Assembly: GCF_000422885.1 (NCBI RefSeq)
Contig: NZ_AUGX01000011.1
Span: forward strand, 1 to 64,000
Direction: 5' to 3'
Source: Ottowia thiooxydans DSM 14619
GTDB lineage: Bacteria; Pseudomonadota; Gammaproteobacteria; Burkholderiales; Burkholderiaceae_C
Length of the DNA stretch: 64,000 nucleotides
Part shown: positions 10,010-18,116 of the stretch, one piece after another
Numbering within the stretch: the first letter of the stretch is position 1
Layout: every line of letters begins with the position of its first letter
The notes under the pieces: generated by a model
The model's input: only the letters and a program-made list of their open reading frames with translations
Told to the model about the DNA's origin: nothing
The model's database searches: none
Program-made: the position numbers and the translations under genes

Positions 10010-11425
10010 ATGACGACAATGGCAAATTCCCAAACGCCCCGGCGACCCAATGTCGTCATCATCCTCGCCGACGACATGGGCTACGGCGACCTGTCCTCCT
10101 ATGGCAGCGAGCTCGTCGAGACCCGCAACATCGACAGCGTAGGGCGCGATGGTGTGCGCTTCACCGCGGGCTACAGCTCAGCACCGCTGTGCAGTCCGTC
10201 GCGTGCCGGCCTCATTACAGGCCGCTACCAGCAGCGCTTCGGCTTTGAGCAGCAGGTCTCGTCCGGCGCGTTCCCGGAGCAGCGCGAAGTCCGTAACGAA
10301 GACGGCAGCCTGGCGCCCATGCAGGGCGAGGCGGAGTTCCTGCGCCGCGGCATCCCTACGACGGAGAAGAACGTCGGCGAAGTGTTCAAGGCAGGCGGGT
10401 ATCGAACCGGTGTCTTCGGCAAGTGGCACCTGGGCCATGCACCCGAATTTCTTCCCCAAAATCGCGGGTTCGACGAGTCCGTCGTGTTCTATGGCAACAC
10501 CAGCCTGCAGTCGACGCGTCCGGACGATCCCGATCTGATCAGCGTTCGTGTCGACTTTCACGATGAAGCCAAAGACACCGCGTGGACGCGTGACGGGTTG
10601 AATTCAGTGTTCCGCAACGGACATAAGATCGATGTTGATCAGTACCTGATGTTTTTCTTTCGCGACGAAGTCGTGAAGTTCATTGACCGGAACAAGGACG
10701 AACCCTTCCTCCTGTACTTTCCGGTCAATTCGCCCGTGCCGCCGTTGCAAGTGCCCAAGGCCTACTTCGATAAGCTGCGCGACCGCATACCCAACATCAA
10801 CCAGCGCGCCTACAACGCCATGTTGTTGGCTCAGGACGAGGTCGTCGGATCTGTGCTCGAGGCGCTTCGCCGCCATGGCCTTGAAGACGACACGTTGGTG
10901 ATCTTCGTGAGCGACAACGGCAACGCCCTGAGCCGCCCCGGTAGCAACGCACCTTTCTCGGGCGGGAAATACAGCACATACGAAGGCGGCATCCGTATGC
11001 CGTACATGATGAAGTGGCCGGGGCATATCCAGCCGGGTCAAATCTACGAGCAGCCTGTGAGCACGCTCGACATCCTGCCAACGGCTGCGGCCGCCTGTGG
11101 AGTGACCACCGCAGGAACGCAGCCGCTGGACGGCGTCAACTTGCTGCCCTACCTGAAGTCGGAGGCAAAGGGTGCGCCGCACGAAGCGTTGTTCTGGAAG
11201 CTTGCCGCGTATTCGGCGGTGAGAGTCGGCAACTGGAAGCTTTACCTGGAGCCAAAGAATGGGGTGGCGAATCTATTCCACCTCGAAGCCGATCCGGGTG
11301 AGAAGGTGGACCTGAAAGCACTCCAGCCCGCTGTGTTCCACGATCTGCTGGCTCGCTATCAAGCATGGGACAAATCACTGCCGCCGCGTGCGTGGACCAA
11401 CATCTCACCGGTTTTCAAGAAGTAG
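10010..11425 (+). CDS. Cys-type sulfatase
   Basis: About 471 residues of the alkaline-phosphatase superfamily. The first metal-binding strand is PNVVIILADDMGYGD, and the formylglycine signature is LCSPSRAGLITGR with Cys61 as the residue to be converted. Later come GVFGKWHLGH and VIFVSDNGN. No signal peptide is visible, so it acts in the cytoplasm, where the neighbouring activator also lacks one. ATG 10010 is preferred over a start at 9953, which adds an unrelated stretch. It hydrolyses a sulfate ester of unknown nature; the nearby Bug receptor and regulators suggest an organic sulfate taken up from outside. Confidence 0.88.
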   Translation: MTTMANSQTPRRPNVVIILADDMGYGDLSSYGSELVETRNIDSVGRDGVRFTAGYSSAPLCSPSRAGLITGRYQQRFGFEQQVSSGAFPEQREVRNEDGSLAPMQGEAEFLRRGIPTTEKNVGEVFKAGGYRTGVFGKWHLGHAPEFLPQNRGFDESVVFYGNTSLQSTRPDDPDLISVRVDFHDEAKDTAWTRDGLNSVFRNGHKIDVDQYLMFFFRDEVVKFIDRNKDEPFLLYFPVNSPVPPLQVPKAYFDKLRDRIPNINQRAYNAMLLAQDEVVGSVLEALRRHGLEDDTLVIFVSDNGNALSRPGSNAPFSGGKYSTYEGGIRMPYMMKWPGHIQPGQIYEQPVSTLDILPTAAAACGVTTAGTQPLDGVNLLPYLKSEAKGAPHEALFWKLAAYSAVRVGNWKLYLEPKNGVANLFHLEADPGEKVDLKALQPAVFHDLLARYQAWDKSLPPRAWTNISPVFKK

Positions 11426-11458
11426 CGCCTCGGCTGCGCATTGCATCGGACCACACGA

Positions 11459-11944
11459 ATGCCATCCATGAAGAATCCTCTGCACAAGGCGGAGCATCCA
11501 TTTGATCTGGAAACTTTCCTTCCGTACAAGCTGTCTGTCGTTTCAAGACTCACGCAAGGCTTGCTCGCTTCGGCACTGGGCAAGAGCGGCGTGACCATAG
11601 CGCAATGGCGGGTTTATCTCTGCCTGACCAAGCTCGGGCCTATGCACCTCAACGGCATCGCCGATTTCACTCTGCTGCCGCAATCGTCTCTCAGCCGGTC
11701 GATTGCACAAATGGACGAGCGGGGGCTCGTAAGGAACGCACGGAACGAGAACGACCGAAGAATCTCCCGTGTGGAACTCACGCCAGAAGGGCGCAAGCAC
11801 TTCGAGCTATTGACGGTGGCAATGAATGAAGCTTGCGATGCGGTATTCGATATGGAACCGTCGCAACTGGCCGAGTTCGTTCTCACCATCGACAAACTGA
11901 TCGCGCGCCTCTCGGGTATCGATGCTTCGGGCAGCCAATCCTAG
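11459..11944 (+). CDS. MarR-family regulator
   Basis: About 161 residues with the MarR winged helix fold: QWRVYLCLTKLGPMHLNGIA, recognition helix PQSSLSRSIAQMDERGLV, and the wing NENDRRISRVELTPEG with the family's D-R-R signature. It probably senses an aromatic acid. It lies 33 bp after the sulfatase on the same strand, so control of the sulfatase/FGE pair is plausible. Starts at 11459 or 11468 are equally possible. The stop codon TAG lies inside the left arm of the following inverted repeat. Confidence 0.82.
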   Translation: MPSMKNPLHKAEHPFDLETFLPYKLSVVSRLTQGLLASALGKSGVTIAQWRVYLCLTKLGPMHLNGIADFTLLPQSSLSRSIAQMDERGLVRNARNENDRRISRVELTPEGRKHFELLTVAMNEACDAVFDMEPSQLAEFVLTIDKLIARLSGIDASGSQS

Positions 11945-11996
11945 GGCGTGTTCACACTAAATTCGCGGGGGTGGATTTAGTGTGAACACGCCCTAG
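11941..11996. repeat. Near-perfect 24-bp inverted repeat, MITE-like
   Basis: Arms 11941-11962 and 11975-11996 are perfectly complementary over 22 bp; the pairing continues 2 bp inward through one G-T pair, leaving about 8 bp of loop. The element begins and ends with CTAG. The left arm starts CTAGGGCGTGTTCACAC. It has no T-run. It may be a small inverted-repeat element flanked by a CTAG duplication, or simply a strong hairpin ending the marR transcript. Confidence 0.6.
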
Positions 11997-12127
11997 TCCA
12001 CCACGACATTCATGTTGCTGATCGGGTCTTCCACTTTTCTCACTTCCCAATTGGTGGTGGCCGTTCTAGACTGAAATCGCAGGCAGCTCGCCATGCCACC
12101 GTTCATCAATCGGTAACCCCTTCAGCC

Positions 12128-13117
12128 ATGACCTCAGCTCGCTCAATCCAGAACCCCGGCCGTCGCGACCTCATTGCTGCCGCACTGGCGGCCGGTGCGC
12201 TCTCGTATCCGATCCGAGCGCTGGCCGCGGCGTATCCTGCTCGCACCATCACACTTGTTTCGCCATTCGTAGCGGGTGGGCCCAATGACATTGTGGGCCG
12301 CATCATCGCCGAATCGCTGAAGGACGCGCTGAAGCAGCCCGTGCTTGTCGACAACGTGACCGGTGCAGGTGGCCTTGTCGGCACGCGCAAGGTGCTTGTC
12401 GGCCCCTCAGATGGCTACACATTGCTGATTGGTGCCGCATACCTCGTCACGGCGCCGCATCTCTATAAAGCCGCGACGTTCGATCCAGCGCAGGACCTCA
12501 TTCCGCTGTCGCCTCCGATCGAGTCCTCGCTTGTGTTCGTCTCAGCCGAACACACGGATCTGAAGTCACTGATTGAAAGCGCGAAGAAGTCAGGAAAGCC
12601 GATCCGACTGGCATCTCCCGGCGCGGGAACCCTGTCGCACCTGGGCGGCGAGATGCTTCGTTTGGCGGCGAACGCACCGCTCGTTCACATTCCCTATCGC
12701 GGCATCGGGCCCGCCATGACCGACGTCATGGGGGGCCACGCCGATCTCCTGATTGATGGCGTTTCTTCGTCTCTCCCCCAAATCCGCGACGGGCGGCTCA
12801 GAGCGCTCGCGGTCCCTGATGAACAGCGAAATTCGCTGCTGCCTGACGCACCGACTACGGCCCAACTGGGCTGGCCGAGCGTCAAGGTTCGCGCCTGGAA
12901 CGCTATCTTCGCCAAGGCCGGCACGCCTGCCGACATCGTGGAGCTGCTGACCACCGAGATCACGAAGGTGGTGAACCGTCCAGAGATCACCAGCGAGCTG
13001 AAGAAGCGCGGCCTGGACCCGTCACCGCTCGCCGCAGCTGCGTTCAAACAGCGTCTGGCTGTCGAAACTGCTCACTGGAAATCCGTAGTCCAGTCGGCCA
13101 AGATCACCCTGGAGTGA
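12128..13117 (+). CDS. TctC/Bug-family receptor with Tat-like signal
   Basis: 329 residues. The leader has a twin-arginine motif (GRRDLIAAALAAGALSYP), so export through Tat is likely, with cleavage near ALAAA. The mature protein shows the Bug fold (YPARTITLVSPFVAGGPNDI, VDNVTGAGGLVG, VHIPYRGIGPAMTDVMGG). It binds a carboxylate in the periplasm. It stands alone, 183 bp after marR and convergent with a LysR gene; the neighbours suggest a ligand linked to the sulfatase. No membrane subunits are present. Confidence 0.83.
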   Translation: MTSARSIQNPGRRDLIAAALAAGALSYPIRALAAAYPARTITLVSPFVAGGPNDIVGRIIAESLKDALKQPVLVDNVTGAGGLVGTRKVLVGPSDGYTLLIGAAYLVTAPHLYKAATFDPAQDLIPLSPPIESSLVFVSAEHTDLKSLIESAKKSGKPIRLASPGAGTLSHLGGEMLRLAANAPLVHIPYRGIGPAMTDVMGGHADLLIDGVSSSLPQIRDGRLRALAVPDEQRNSLLPDAPTTAQLGWPSVKVRAWNAIFAKAGTPADIVELLTTEITKVVNRPEITSELKKRGLDPSPLAAAAFKQRLAVETAHWKSVVQSAKITLE

Positions 13118-13130
13118 TACCCAAAGGGTA

Positions 13131-13145
13131 GCTGCTTGTAGCAGC
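13131..13145. terminator. Small hairpin between convergent genes
   Basis: GCTGCT and AGCAGC with a 3-nt loop, 14 bp after the Bug gene stop. There is no T-run; a weak candidate for a transcript end. Confidence 0.25.
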
Positions 13146-13190
13146 CTCACCAAAAATCAAGGGGGTCCGGGATATGTAGATATTTATGTC

Positions 13191-14246
13191 CTAACGGGAC
13201 AGGGGCGGCCTCTGCGGGACGTTCTGCATCATGACGTCAAGGAGCACCTGGGTGGATGGACGCGAGGGCGCGTCCGCGTCCGTCATCAAGGCGACAGCAC
13301 TCTCGATGTCACCAATGCTGTCTACCAAGACCGTCACCAGGCCCGACTGGGCGAGAAACGTCGCAACACCTGAGGCGAGCACGCAGACATCGAAGGTTTC
13401 CTTGAGCAGCGAGAGGCACGACAGCATCGAAAGCGAGGACTCGATCGCGACGCCCGGCGCCCGCCCGCAGGTTTCGGCGAAATGGGCGTCCAGCTTCTGC
13501 CTAAGAAATGAGCTGCGCGCGGGCAACACCCAACGCTTGTCCATCAGCAAATCCAGCGAAGGCGCGCCCGTTCCTCTCGCAAGTTCATTGTTCACGCTGC
13601 AGACAACCGAAAAACGTTCACGATAGAGGACGTGCCGCTTCAGGCCGGACTCGACCTCGGATGTGATCAGACGCCCAACGGCCGCATCGAGTTCGCCTCG
13701 ACGCACGGCTCCCGGAAGAAACTCCTGAGGGGCCTCGCTCAGCGACACCTGTAGCTTGGGTAGCCTCTTCTGAAGCATCTCTATGCTTCTGGAGAGGAAG
13801 TCTGGGTCAAGAGAGCCAAAAATTCCCAACCGCAGCACGCCGGCGTTGCCTGTCGCCGCGCGCTTCGTATCGAGATAGGCATTGAGCATTCTGTTCTGGA
13901 GCGAGATCGCATGCGAGATCATCATCTCGCCGGCAGGAGTGACCTGCATCTTGCCCTTGTTGCGTATGAACAGGGGCTCACCAACGGTCTCTTCGAGCTC
14001 CTGCAGCAGCCGCGTTGCGCCGGGTTGGGATACGTGAATTCGTTCGGCCGCACCCCGGAGCGTGCCCGTGTCCGCAAGCGCCGTCAGAAGTGCAAGCTGG
14101 CGCAGCTTGAAATTGATGTTCGAGCGCGCAACATCTTGCACCTCCTGCGGGGGCAAGGCCGAATTGGTTGCAGCCGCATCTGGTTGCTGGGCCGGCGTAG
14201 GCGCCGCATCGTTCATCCTGGCTCCGGACTGATCATCCTTTGCCAT
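13191..14246 (-). CDS. LysR-family regulator with N-terminal extension
   Basis: 351 residues, about 45 longer than usual. Residues 1-44 are an Ala/Pro/Gln-rich extension that may be unstructured or may mark a start further downstream. The helix-turn-helix follows (KLRQLALLTALADTGTLRGA, HVSQPGATRLLQELE), then a ligand-binding domain. It resembles the GbpR/CbbR-like LysR proteins often found near Bug receptors. It lies 27 bp downstream of the PerM-fusion gene on the same strand and converges with the Bug gene. Confidence 0.8.
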   Translation of the reverse strand: MAKDDQSGARMNDAAPTPAQQPDAAATNSALPPQEVQDVARSNINFKLRQLALLTALADTGTLRGAAERIHVSQPGATRLLQELEETVGEPLFIRNKGKMQVTPAGEMMISHAISLQNRMLNAYLDTKRAATGNAGVLRLGIFGSLDPDFLSRSIEMLQKRLPKLQVSLSEAPQEFLPGAVRRGELDAAVGRLITSEVESGLKRHVLYRERFSVVCSVNNELARGTGAPSLDLLMDKRWVLPARSSFLRQKLDAHFAETCGRAPGVAIESSLSMLSCLSLLKETFDVCVLASGVATFLAQSGLVTVLVDSIGDIESAVALMTDADAPSRPSTQVLLDVMMQNVPQRPPLSR

Positions 14247-14273
14247 TGAACCACACTCTCCGGTCTCAGAACG

Positions 14274-16733
14274 TCAGGTGAGCCCACCGGCCAGTCCGCT
14301 GGAGGACGTAGGAGCTGGTTCGGGGGTCGCGCGGCTGCGCTTGACCATTTGCATCAAATCAGCCGCCATCGATTCGAGCAACAAGATGTCCCGCGAGGTG
14401 AGCGAGCGCGGTTCGGTGTCCAGCAGGCACAGCGTTCCCAGGATCATGCCGTCTGAATCACGCAGCGGGGCCCCGGCGTAAAAGCGGATTCCTCGTTCCA
14501 TGAGCAATTCATTGCCTGCAAAGCGAGCGTCTCGCCGGACATCCGGCACCACCAGAGTTTTGCGAAGGGCGACGACGTGAGAACACAAAGCCTGATCACG
14601 AGGAGTGGCGCGTTGAGGTGTACTGCCCTCAAGGCTGCCGCCGTTGCCAGCGGCGCCATGCACCAACTGCCATTGCTCATCCACCAGCGAAACCTGCGCA
14701 ATGGCGCAATCAAACGCATCTGCAGCGTGGCGGGCATAAGAGTCCAGCCGCTCACGCATGGTTTCGGCCAACAGCCCGCTGGAATGCAGTGCACTCAGGC
14801 GATCTGGCTCGTTGTCAGGAAGCGGCGCCGGCACATAGGGAGCTGCTTCCCCTAGCCGGCTTTCAGCCTGCACCAGCAATTCATCCAGCGAGGTGACCAG
14901 AGCGTCGGCGCCAATTTGCTCTACCGGATTGGGCTCTTGCTCATTGGGGGAATGGTTCCACGCCGCCAAGACGACCTGTATGTTCGGCCACCGGCGCTTG
15001 AGTCGCCTCACGAAGAACCTGGCGTGCGTGGTGGGGGAGGGCGAGAAGTAGCAAAGGCACACCACGCTGACGCCATCCAGGTCGAGCTGGGCGAACTGCT
15101 CTGCCGAGATGATGCCCACTTGCACCACCCGGCTCCCGTAGCCCCTGAGAGACAGCACATGCGCCGCCATTTCAGCGGCCAGGGCATCAACTGCCCAACG
15201 GCCCCCGATGCAAGCCACTCGCACGGGCAATTCAGGCTCAGGCGGATATTGTTCGCGCATCTCCTCAATGACTTGTTCCATTCCTGAAACCACACGATGC
15301 CTATGCTGCGCGGTGGCCACTGTCCCGTGGGCGTTGGTGGCCAGGCGGAGCGTGTCCAGGCCAACGCGGGCGTAGAAATCTTCAGGGGAGGATTTTTCGG
15401 CATGCTCCACTGATAGTTCCACCGCTTCCTCTGTATCGCCAGCCAGCAGGCGTTGGTATAGCCGCGTGGGCTCATCAAGTGCGCGCGAATTACCCAGAAG
15501 CACTTCAAGAAAATGCAAGGCCGGAAGATAGCGCCCCGCCACCAGCAGGACCACCGTGATGGGCGTGGAAAGAATCAAGCCCATGGGGCCCCACAGCGTT
15601 GTCCAGAACATGGCCGCCAGGATGAGCGAGAGCGTGGAGAGCCCCGTGCTGGAGCCATATAGCCAGGGCTCGACGATGTTGTTGCTGATGAGTTCCAGCA
15701 CCAAAATCAAGGCGAGAGTCCAAAGCACCATGTCCCACCCTGGGTCTATGGCAAAGGCCAGCGTGAGCGGAAACACTGCCGAGATCAGTGGACCCGCATA
15801 CGGCACAAAGCGCAGCAGAGCGGCCAGCAGCCCCCAGACCAACGCGCCAGGCACGCCAATCACGAGTAAGCCAAGGGTCATGGGCAGACCATACGCTGCG
15901 TTGACGATGAGCTGCATGGTCAGGTACTTGCTGACCCGTTCGCCGGCCTCGGTGAGCGCATCTGTGGCGCGATGAAGACTCCCTCCCATAAGGCGAAGTA
16001 ATCGATCGCGCAGATCGCCGCGGTCAAGCAATATCAAGAAGACAAAAACTATGACGATGCCCGCAGAAGCAATCGTAGGCACGAATGTTTCCGCCCAGCC
16101 CATGAGCCTGGCCATTGGTTTGGCGTCGCTTACCACCTCCACTTGTGTAGGCGCCGCGGGGCGAGGCCCAGGCGAAGCCTGAACGGCGCCAATTTCCTTC
16201 TCCACTTTGCCGAACACGCGTGAAAACTGATCCACCACACCAGGCTTGCGCAGATCACGGCCAAAGTCTCGCAACTTCTTGGTGATGTTGGTTTCGTAGG
16301 TCGGCAGGTTGTTGCCGATCTGGCGGAGCTGGGTGAATGCGAACAAGCCCGTGGCGACAATCAAGCTCAGTGTGGCGGCGACCACCAAAGTCACGGCGGC
16401 AGCGCGGGGAACGCCCACGCGTTTAAGCCAGGTCACCAGCGGATCAAGCACAAAGCTGATCAAGATGGCGAAAGCCAGAGGAACGAGCAGATCCTGCCCG
16501 AAATACAAAGCTGCCGTAATGATGGCCAGGCTGACCAGCGCGTTCATCACCGGCGCGCGAGCCGCGCCGGCATAGGGGGATTCAGGGCTTGGAAAATCCT
16601 CATCAGCGCCTTCGCTCCACGGCAGCCCCTGCAACGCAGGTACGCCCAAGCGAGGCTCCCGAGCATGTTCCACACCCGAAGGTGCCTTCATACCCCCTTT
16701 TGCTCCCTGCGTATCAGCCGCCATGGGGCGCAC
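14274..16733 (-). CDS. PerM/AI-2E-family membrane protein fused to B12-like and GAF domains
   Basis: 819 residues. Residues 60-410 are a PerM (AI-2E transporter family) membrane domain with about eight hydrophobic segments and the family stretch LLRFVPYAGPLISAVFP. Residues 500-625 look like the Rossmann-like cobalamin-binding fold (VRVACIGGRWAVDALAAEM, VQVGIISAEQFAQL, VSVVCLCYFSPSP), but the B12-ligating D-x-H-x-x-G is not seen. Residues 660-798 form a GAF domain (VPDVRRDARFAGNELL, GAPLRDSDGMILGTLCLLD). Ordinary PerM proteins end near residue 360-400. The C-terminal part suggests a cytoplasmic sensor attached to the transporter. The first 55 residues are low complexity; ATG at 16733 or 16724 is possible. 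Confidence 0.8.
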   Translation of the reverse strand: MRPMAADTQGAKGGMKAPSGVEHAREPRLGVPALQGLPWSEGADEDFPSPESPYAGAARAPVMNALVSLAIITAALYFGQDLLVPLAFAILISFVLDPLVTWLKRVGVPRAAAVTLVVAATLSLIVATGLFAFTQLRQIGNNLPTYETNITKKLRDFGRDLRKPGVVDQFSRVFGKVEKEIGAVQASPGPRPAAPTQVEVVSDAKPMARLMGWAETFVPTIASAGIVIVFVFLILLDRGDLRDRLLRLMGGSLHRATDALTEAGERVSKYLTMQLIVNAAYGLPMTLGLLVIGVPGALVWGLLAALLRFVPYAGPLISAVFPLTLAFAIDPGWDMVLWTLALILVLELISNNIVEPWLYGSSTGLSTLSLILAAMFWTTLWGPMGLILSTPITVVLLVAGRYLPALHFLEVLLGNSRALDEPTRLYQRLLAGDTEEAVELSVEHAEKSSPEDFYARVGLDTLRLATNAHGTVATAQHRHRVVSGMEQVIEEMREQYPPEPELPVRVACIGGRWAVDALAAEMAAHVLSLRGYGSRVVQVGIISAEQFAQLDLDGVSVVCLCYFSPSPTTHARFFVRRLKRRWPNIQVVLAAWNHSPNEQEPNPVEQIGADALVTSLDELLVQAESRLGEAAPYVPAPLPDNEPDRLSALHSSGLLAETMRERLDSYARHAADAFDCAIAQVSLVDEQWQLVHGAAGNGGSLEGSTPQRATPRDQALCSHVVALRKTLVVPDVRRDARFAGNELLMERGIRFYAGAPLRDSDGMILGTLCLLDTEPRSLTSRDILLLESMAADLMQMVKRSRATPEPAPTSSSGLAGGLT

Positions 16734-16964
16734 TCCGTTTAATATGCATACATTGTCATCGGCACCGGCAATAAGGCACTGTAGGACAAGTCCCTGATAG
16801 CTGTTGCGGTGACCGCGTCGGCAGTGTCCTGGCCAATAGTCGCTCCTGTTGGAGACTGCCTCGGCAACGATCCCAACCCTGATTGGACCACCGTGGCAAT
16901 AGCCGCCACGACGCTGTCACGTGCCGGGCGAGAATGTTATTCAATCACTTTACTTTGAACCGCC

Positions 16965-17726
16965 ATGCTTTTTCACCCTGATCGCTCCCTGAAACTCACT
17001 GGTGCCAGCAATTTTCGTGATCTTGGCGGTTACACGGGGGCAGATGGCCAAGCGGTGCGGTGGCGGCGATTGTTTCGCTCAGATCACCTGGCTGCGCTTA
17101 CCCCTGAAGATGAGCAATCTCTCGCATCGCTAGGCGTGGCTCGTGTTTTCGATTTTCGTGGCGTGGGCGAACGTGCAGCGGTACCGTACAACTTGGCCGG
17201 CATGGCACAGCATTCGCTGCCCATCGAACCAACGGTGGTTCAGCGCATGAAAGACCTGCTGGATGCCGGGCATGAGATCACTCCCGCAGATACCGTAGCG
17301 CTCATGCAGCAAACCTATCAGGCCTTTGTGCACGACAACGCGGCGCGCTTTGGCAGCTTGTTTGAACACTTACTGCAAAGCGATTCGCCCCTTGTGTTCC
17401 ATTGCACTGCGGGCAAAGACCGCACAGGCTTCGCAGCTGCCCTTATCTTGCTGGCGCTGGATGTGCCGCGTGATGTGGTGATGCAAGACTATCTCCTCAC
17501 CAATGAGCTCTACCGTATGCCGCATGTGAGCGCTGGCCGAACACCGCAAGAGGTGTTGAATGTGCTGTGGCGAGTACAGGAGGCATTTCTTGATGCCGCC
17601 ATGCAGGCGGTTGATGCAGACTACGGCGGAGTGAAGGCTTACCTGGCGGATGAGCTCGGCGTCGGAGATCGGGAGCGTACGCGGCTAAAAGAGCTGTATC
17701 TGGTTTCGCCAGAAGGCGTCCGCTGA
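16965..17726 (+). CDS. Tyrosine phosphatase of the PTP/DSP-like family
   Basis: 253 residues. The signature FHCTAGKDRTGFAAAL gives the catalytic Cys147 and Arg153 (C-x5-R), and the N-terminal TGASNFRDLGGY is typical of the Y_phosphatase3 family, which acts on phosphotyrosine, phosphoinositides or related phosphates. No signal peptide. It stands alone between the PerM fusion and ppx. The physiological substrate is unknown. Confidence 0.85.
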   Translation: MLFHPDRSLKLTGASNFRDLGGYTGADGQAVRWRRLFRSDHLAALTPEDEQSLASLGVARVFDFRGVGERAAVPYNLAGMAQHSLPIEPTVVQRMKDLLDAGHEITPADTVALMQQTYQAFVHDNAARFGSLFEHLLQSDSPLVFHCTAGKDRTGFAAALILLALDVPRDVVMQDYLLTNELYRMPHVSAGRTPQEVLNVLWRVQEAFLDAAMQAVDADYGGVKAYLADELGVGDRERTRLKELYLVSPEGVR

Positions 17727-18080
17727 TAGATCGTGCCCATTTCATCCTGGGCACGTGTTCTGAGGTCATGGAGTTGATCGCGACCTAGGTTCATGCCTGC
17801 GCGGAGGCTGCAATAGGCCGCAATGGGCTGCGATGGGCGCCAATCCCAGGCAAGGGGCATCGCTCAAGGTGATGCGGTTGGGCGATCCATGGAACCTGTT
17901 GGACGAGTTATTGAAGGCGTTTGTGAACCATGCATTTTTGCTTGTAATGTGAGCGAAAAAGCGCGGTAAAAATACCCATCGCATGGGCGCCATGCGGCGC
18001 CACAACTCCGCGCCAACCGCCCGCCAAATCAAGCGCAAGACCAAAAGGTAGCCCCGCGGTTTGCTCGTTGCCTGGCGCTC
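17727..18080. other. Intergenic region without a supported gene
   Basis: A 390-bp gap between the phosphatase and ppx. It holds four degenerate 10-bp repeats (17806-17845), a small dyad CGCATGG-GCG-CCATGCG at 17980-17996 and the hairpin at 18081. A short basic reading frame near 17981-18050 has no start signal. I see no coding evidence; a small RNA cannot be excluded. Confidence 0.5.
17806..17845. repeat. Four degenerate 10-bp tandem repeats
   Basis: Units GGCTGCAATA, GGCCGCAATG, GGCTGCGATG and GGCGCCAATC stand end to end. The 10-bp period is close to one helical turn, which suits a protein-binding array, although chance or slippage could explain it. Confidence 0.45.
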
Positions 18081-18111
18081 AATTCCGCCGAGCTGTTTGC
18101 TCGGCGGAATT
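18081..18111 (-). terminator. Hairpin after ppx
   Basis: Perfect 13-bp stem AATTCCGCCGAGC / GCTCGGCGGAATT with a 5-nt loop, starting 5 bp beyond the ppx stop. No T-run follows on either strand. Its core CCGCCGAGCT...TGCTCGGC also occurs at 617-635. Confidence 0.55.
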
Positions 18112-18116
18112 CCCAT

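Noticed and set aside
17941-18050. Small basic peptide frame (KKRGKNTHRMGAMRRHN region) before ppx
   Set aside because: No start codon with a ribosome site; interrupted by a stop just upstream.
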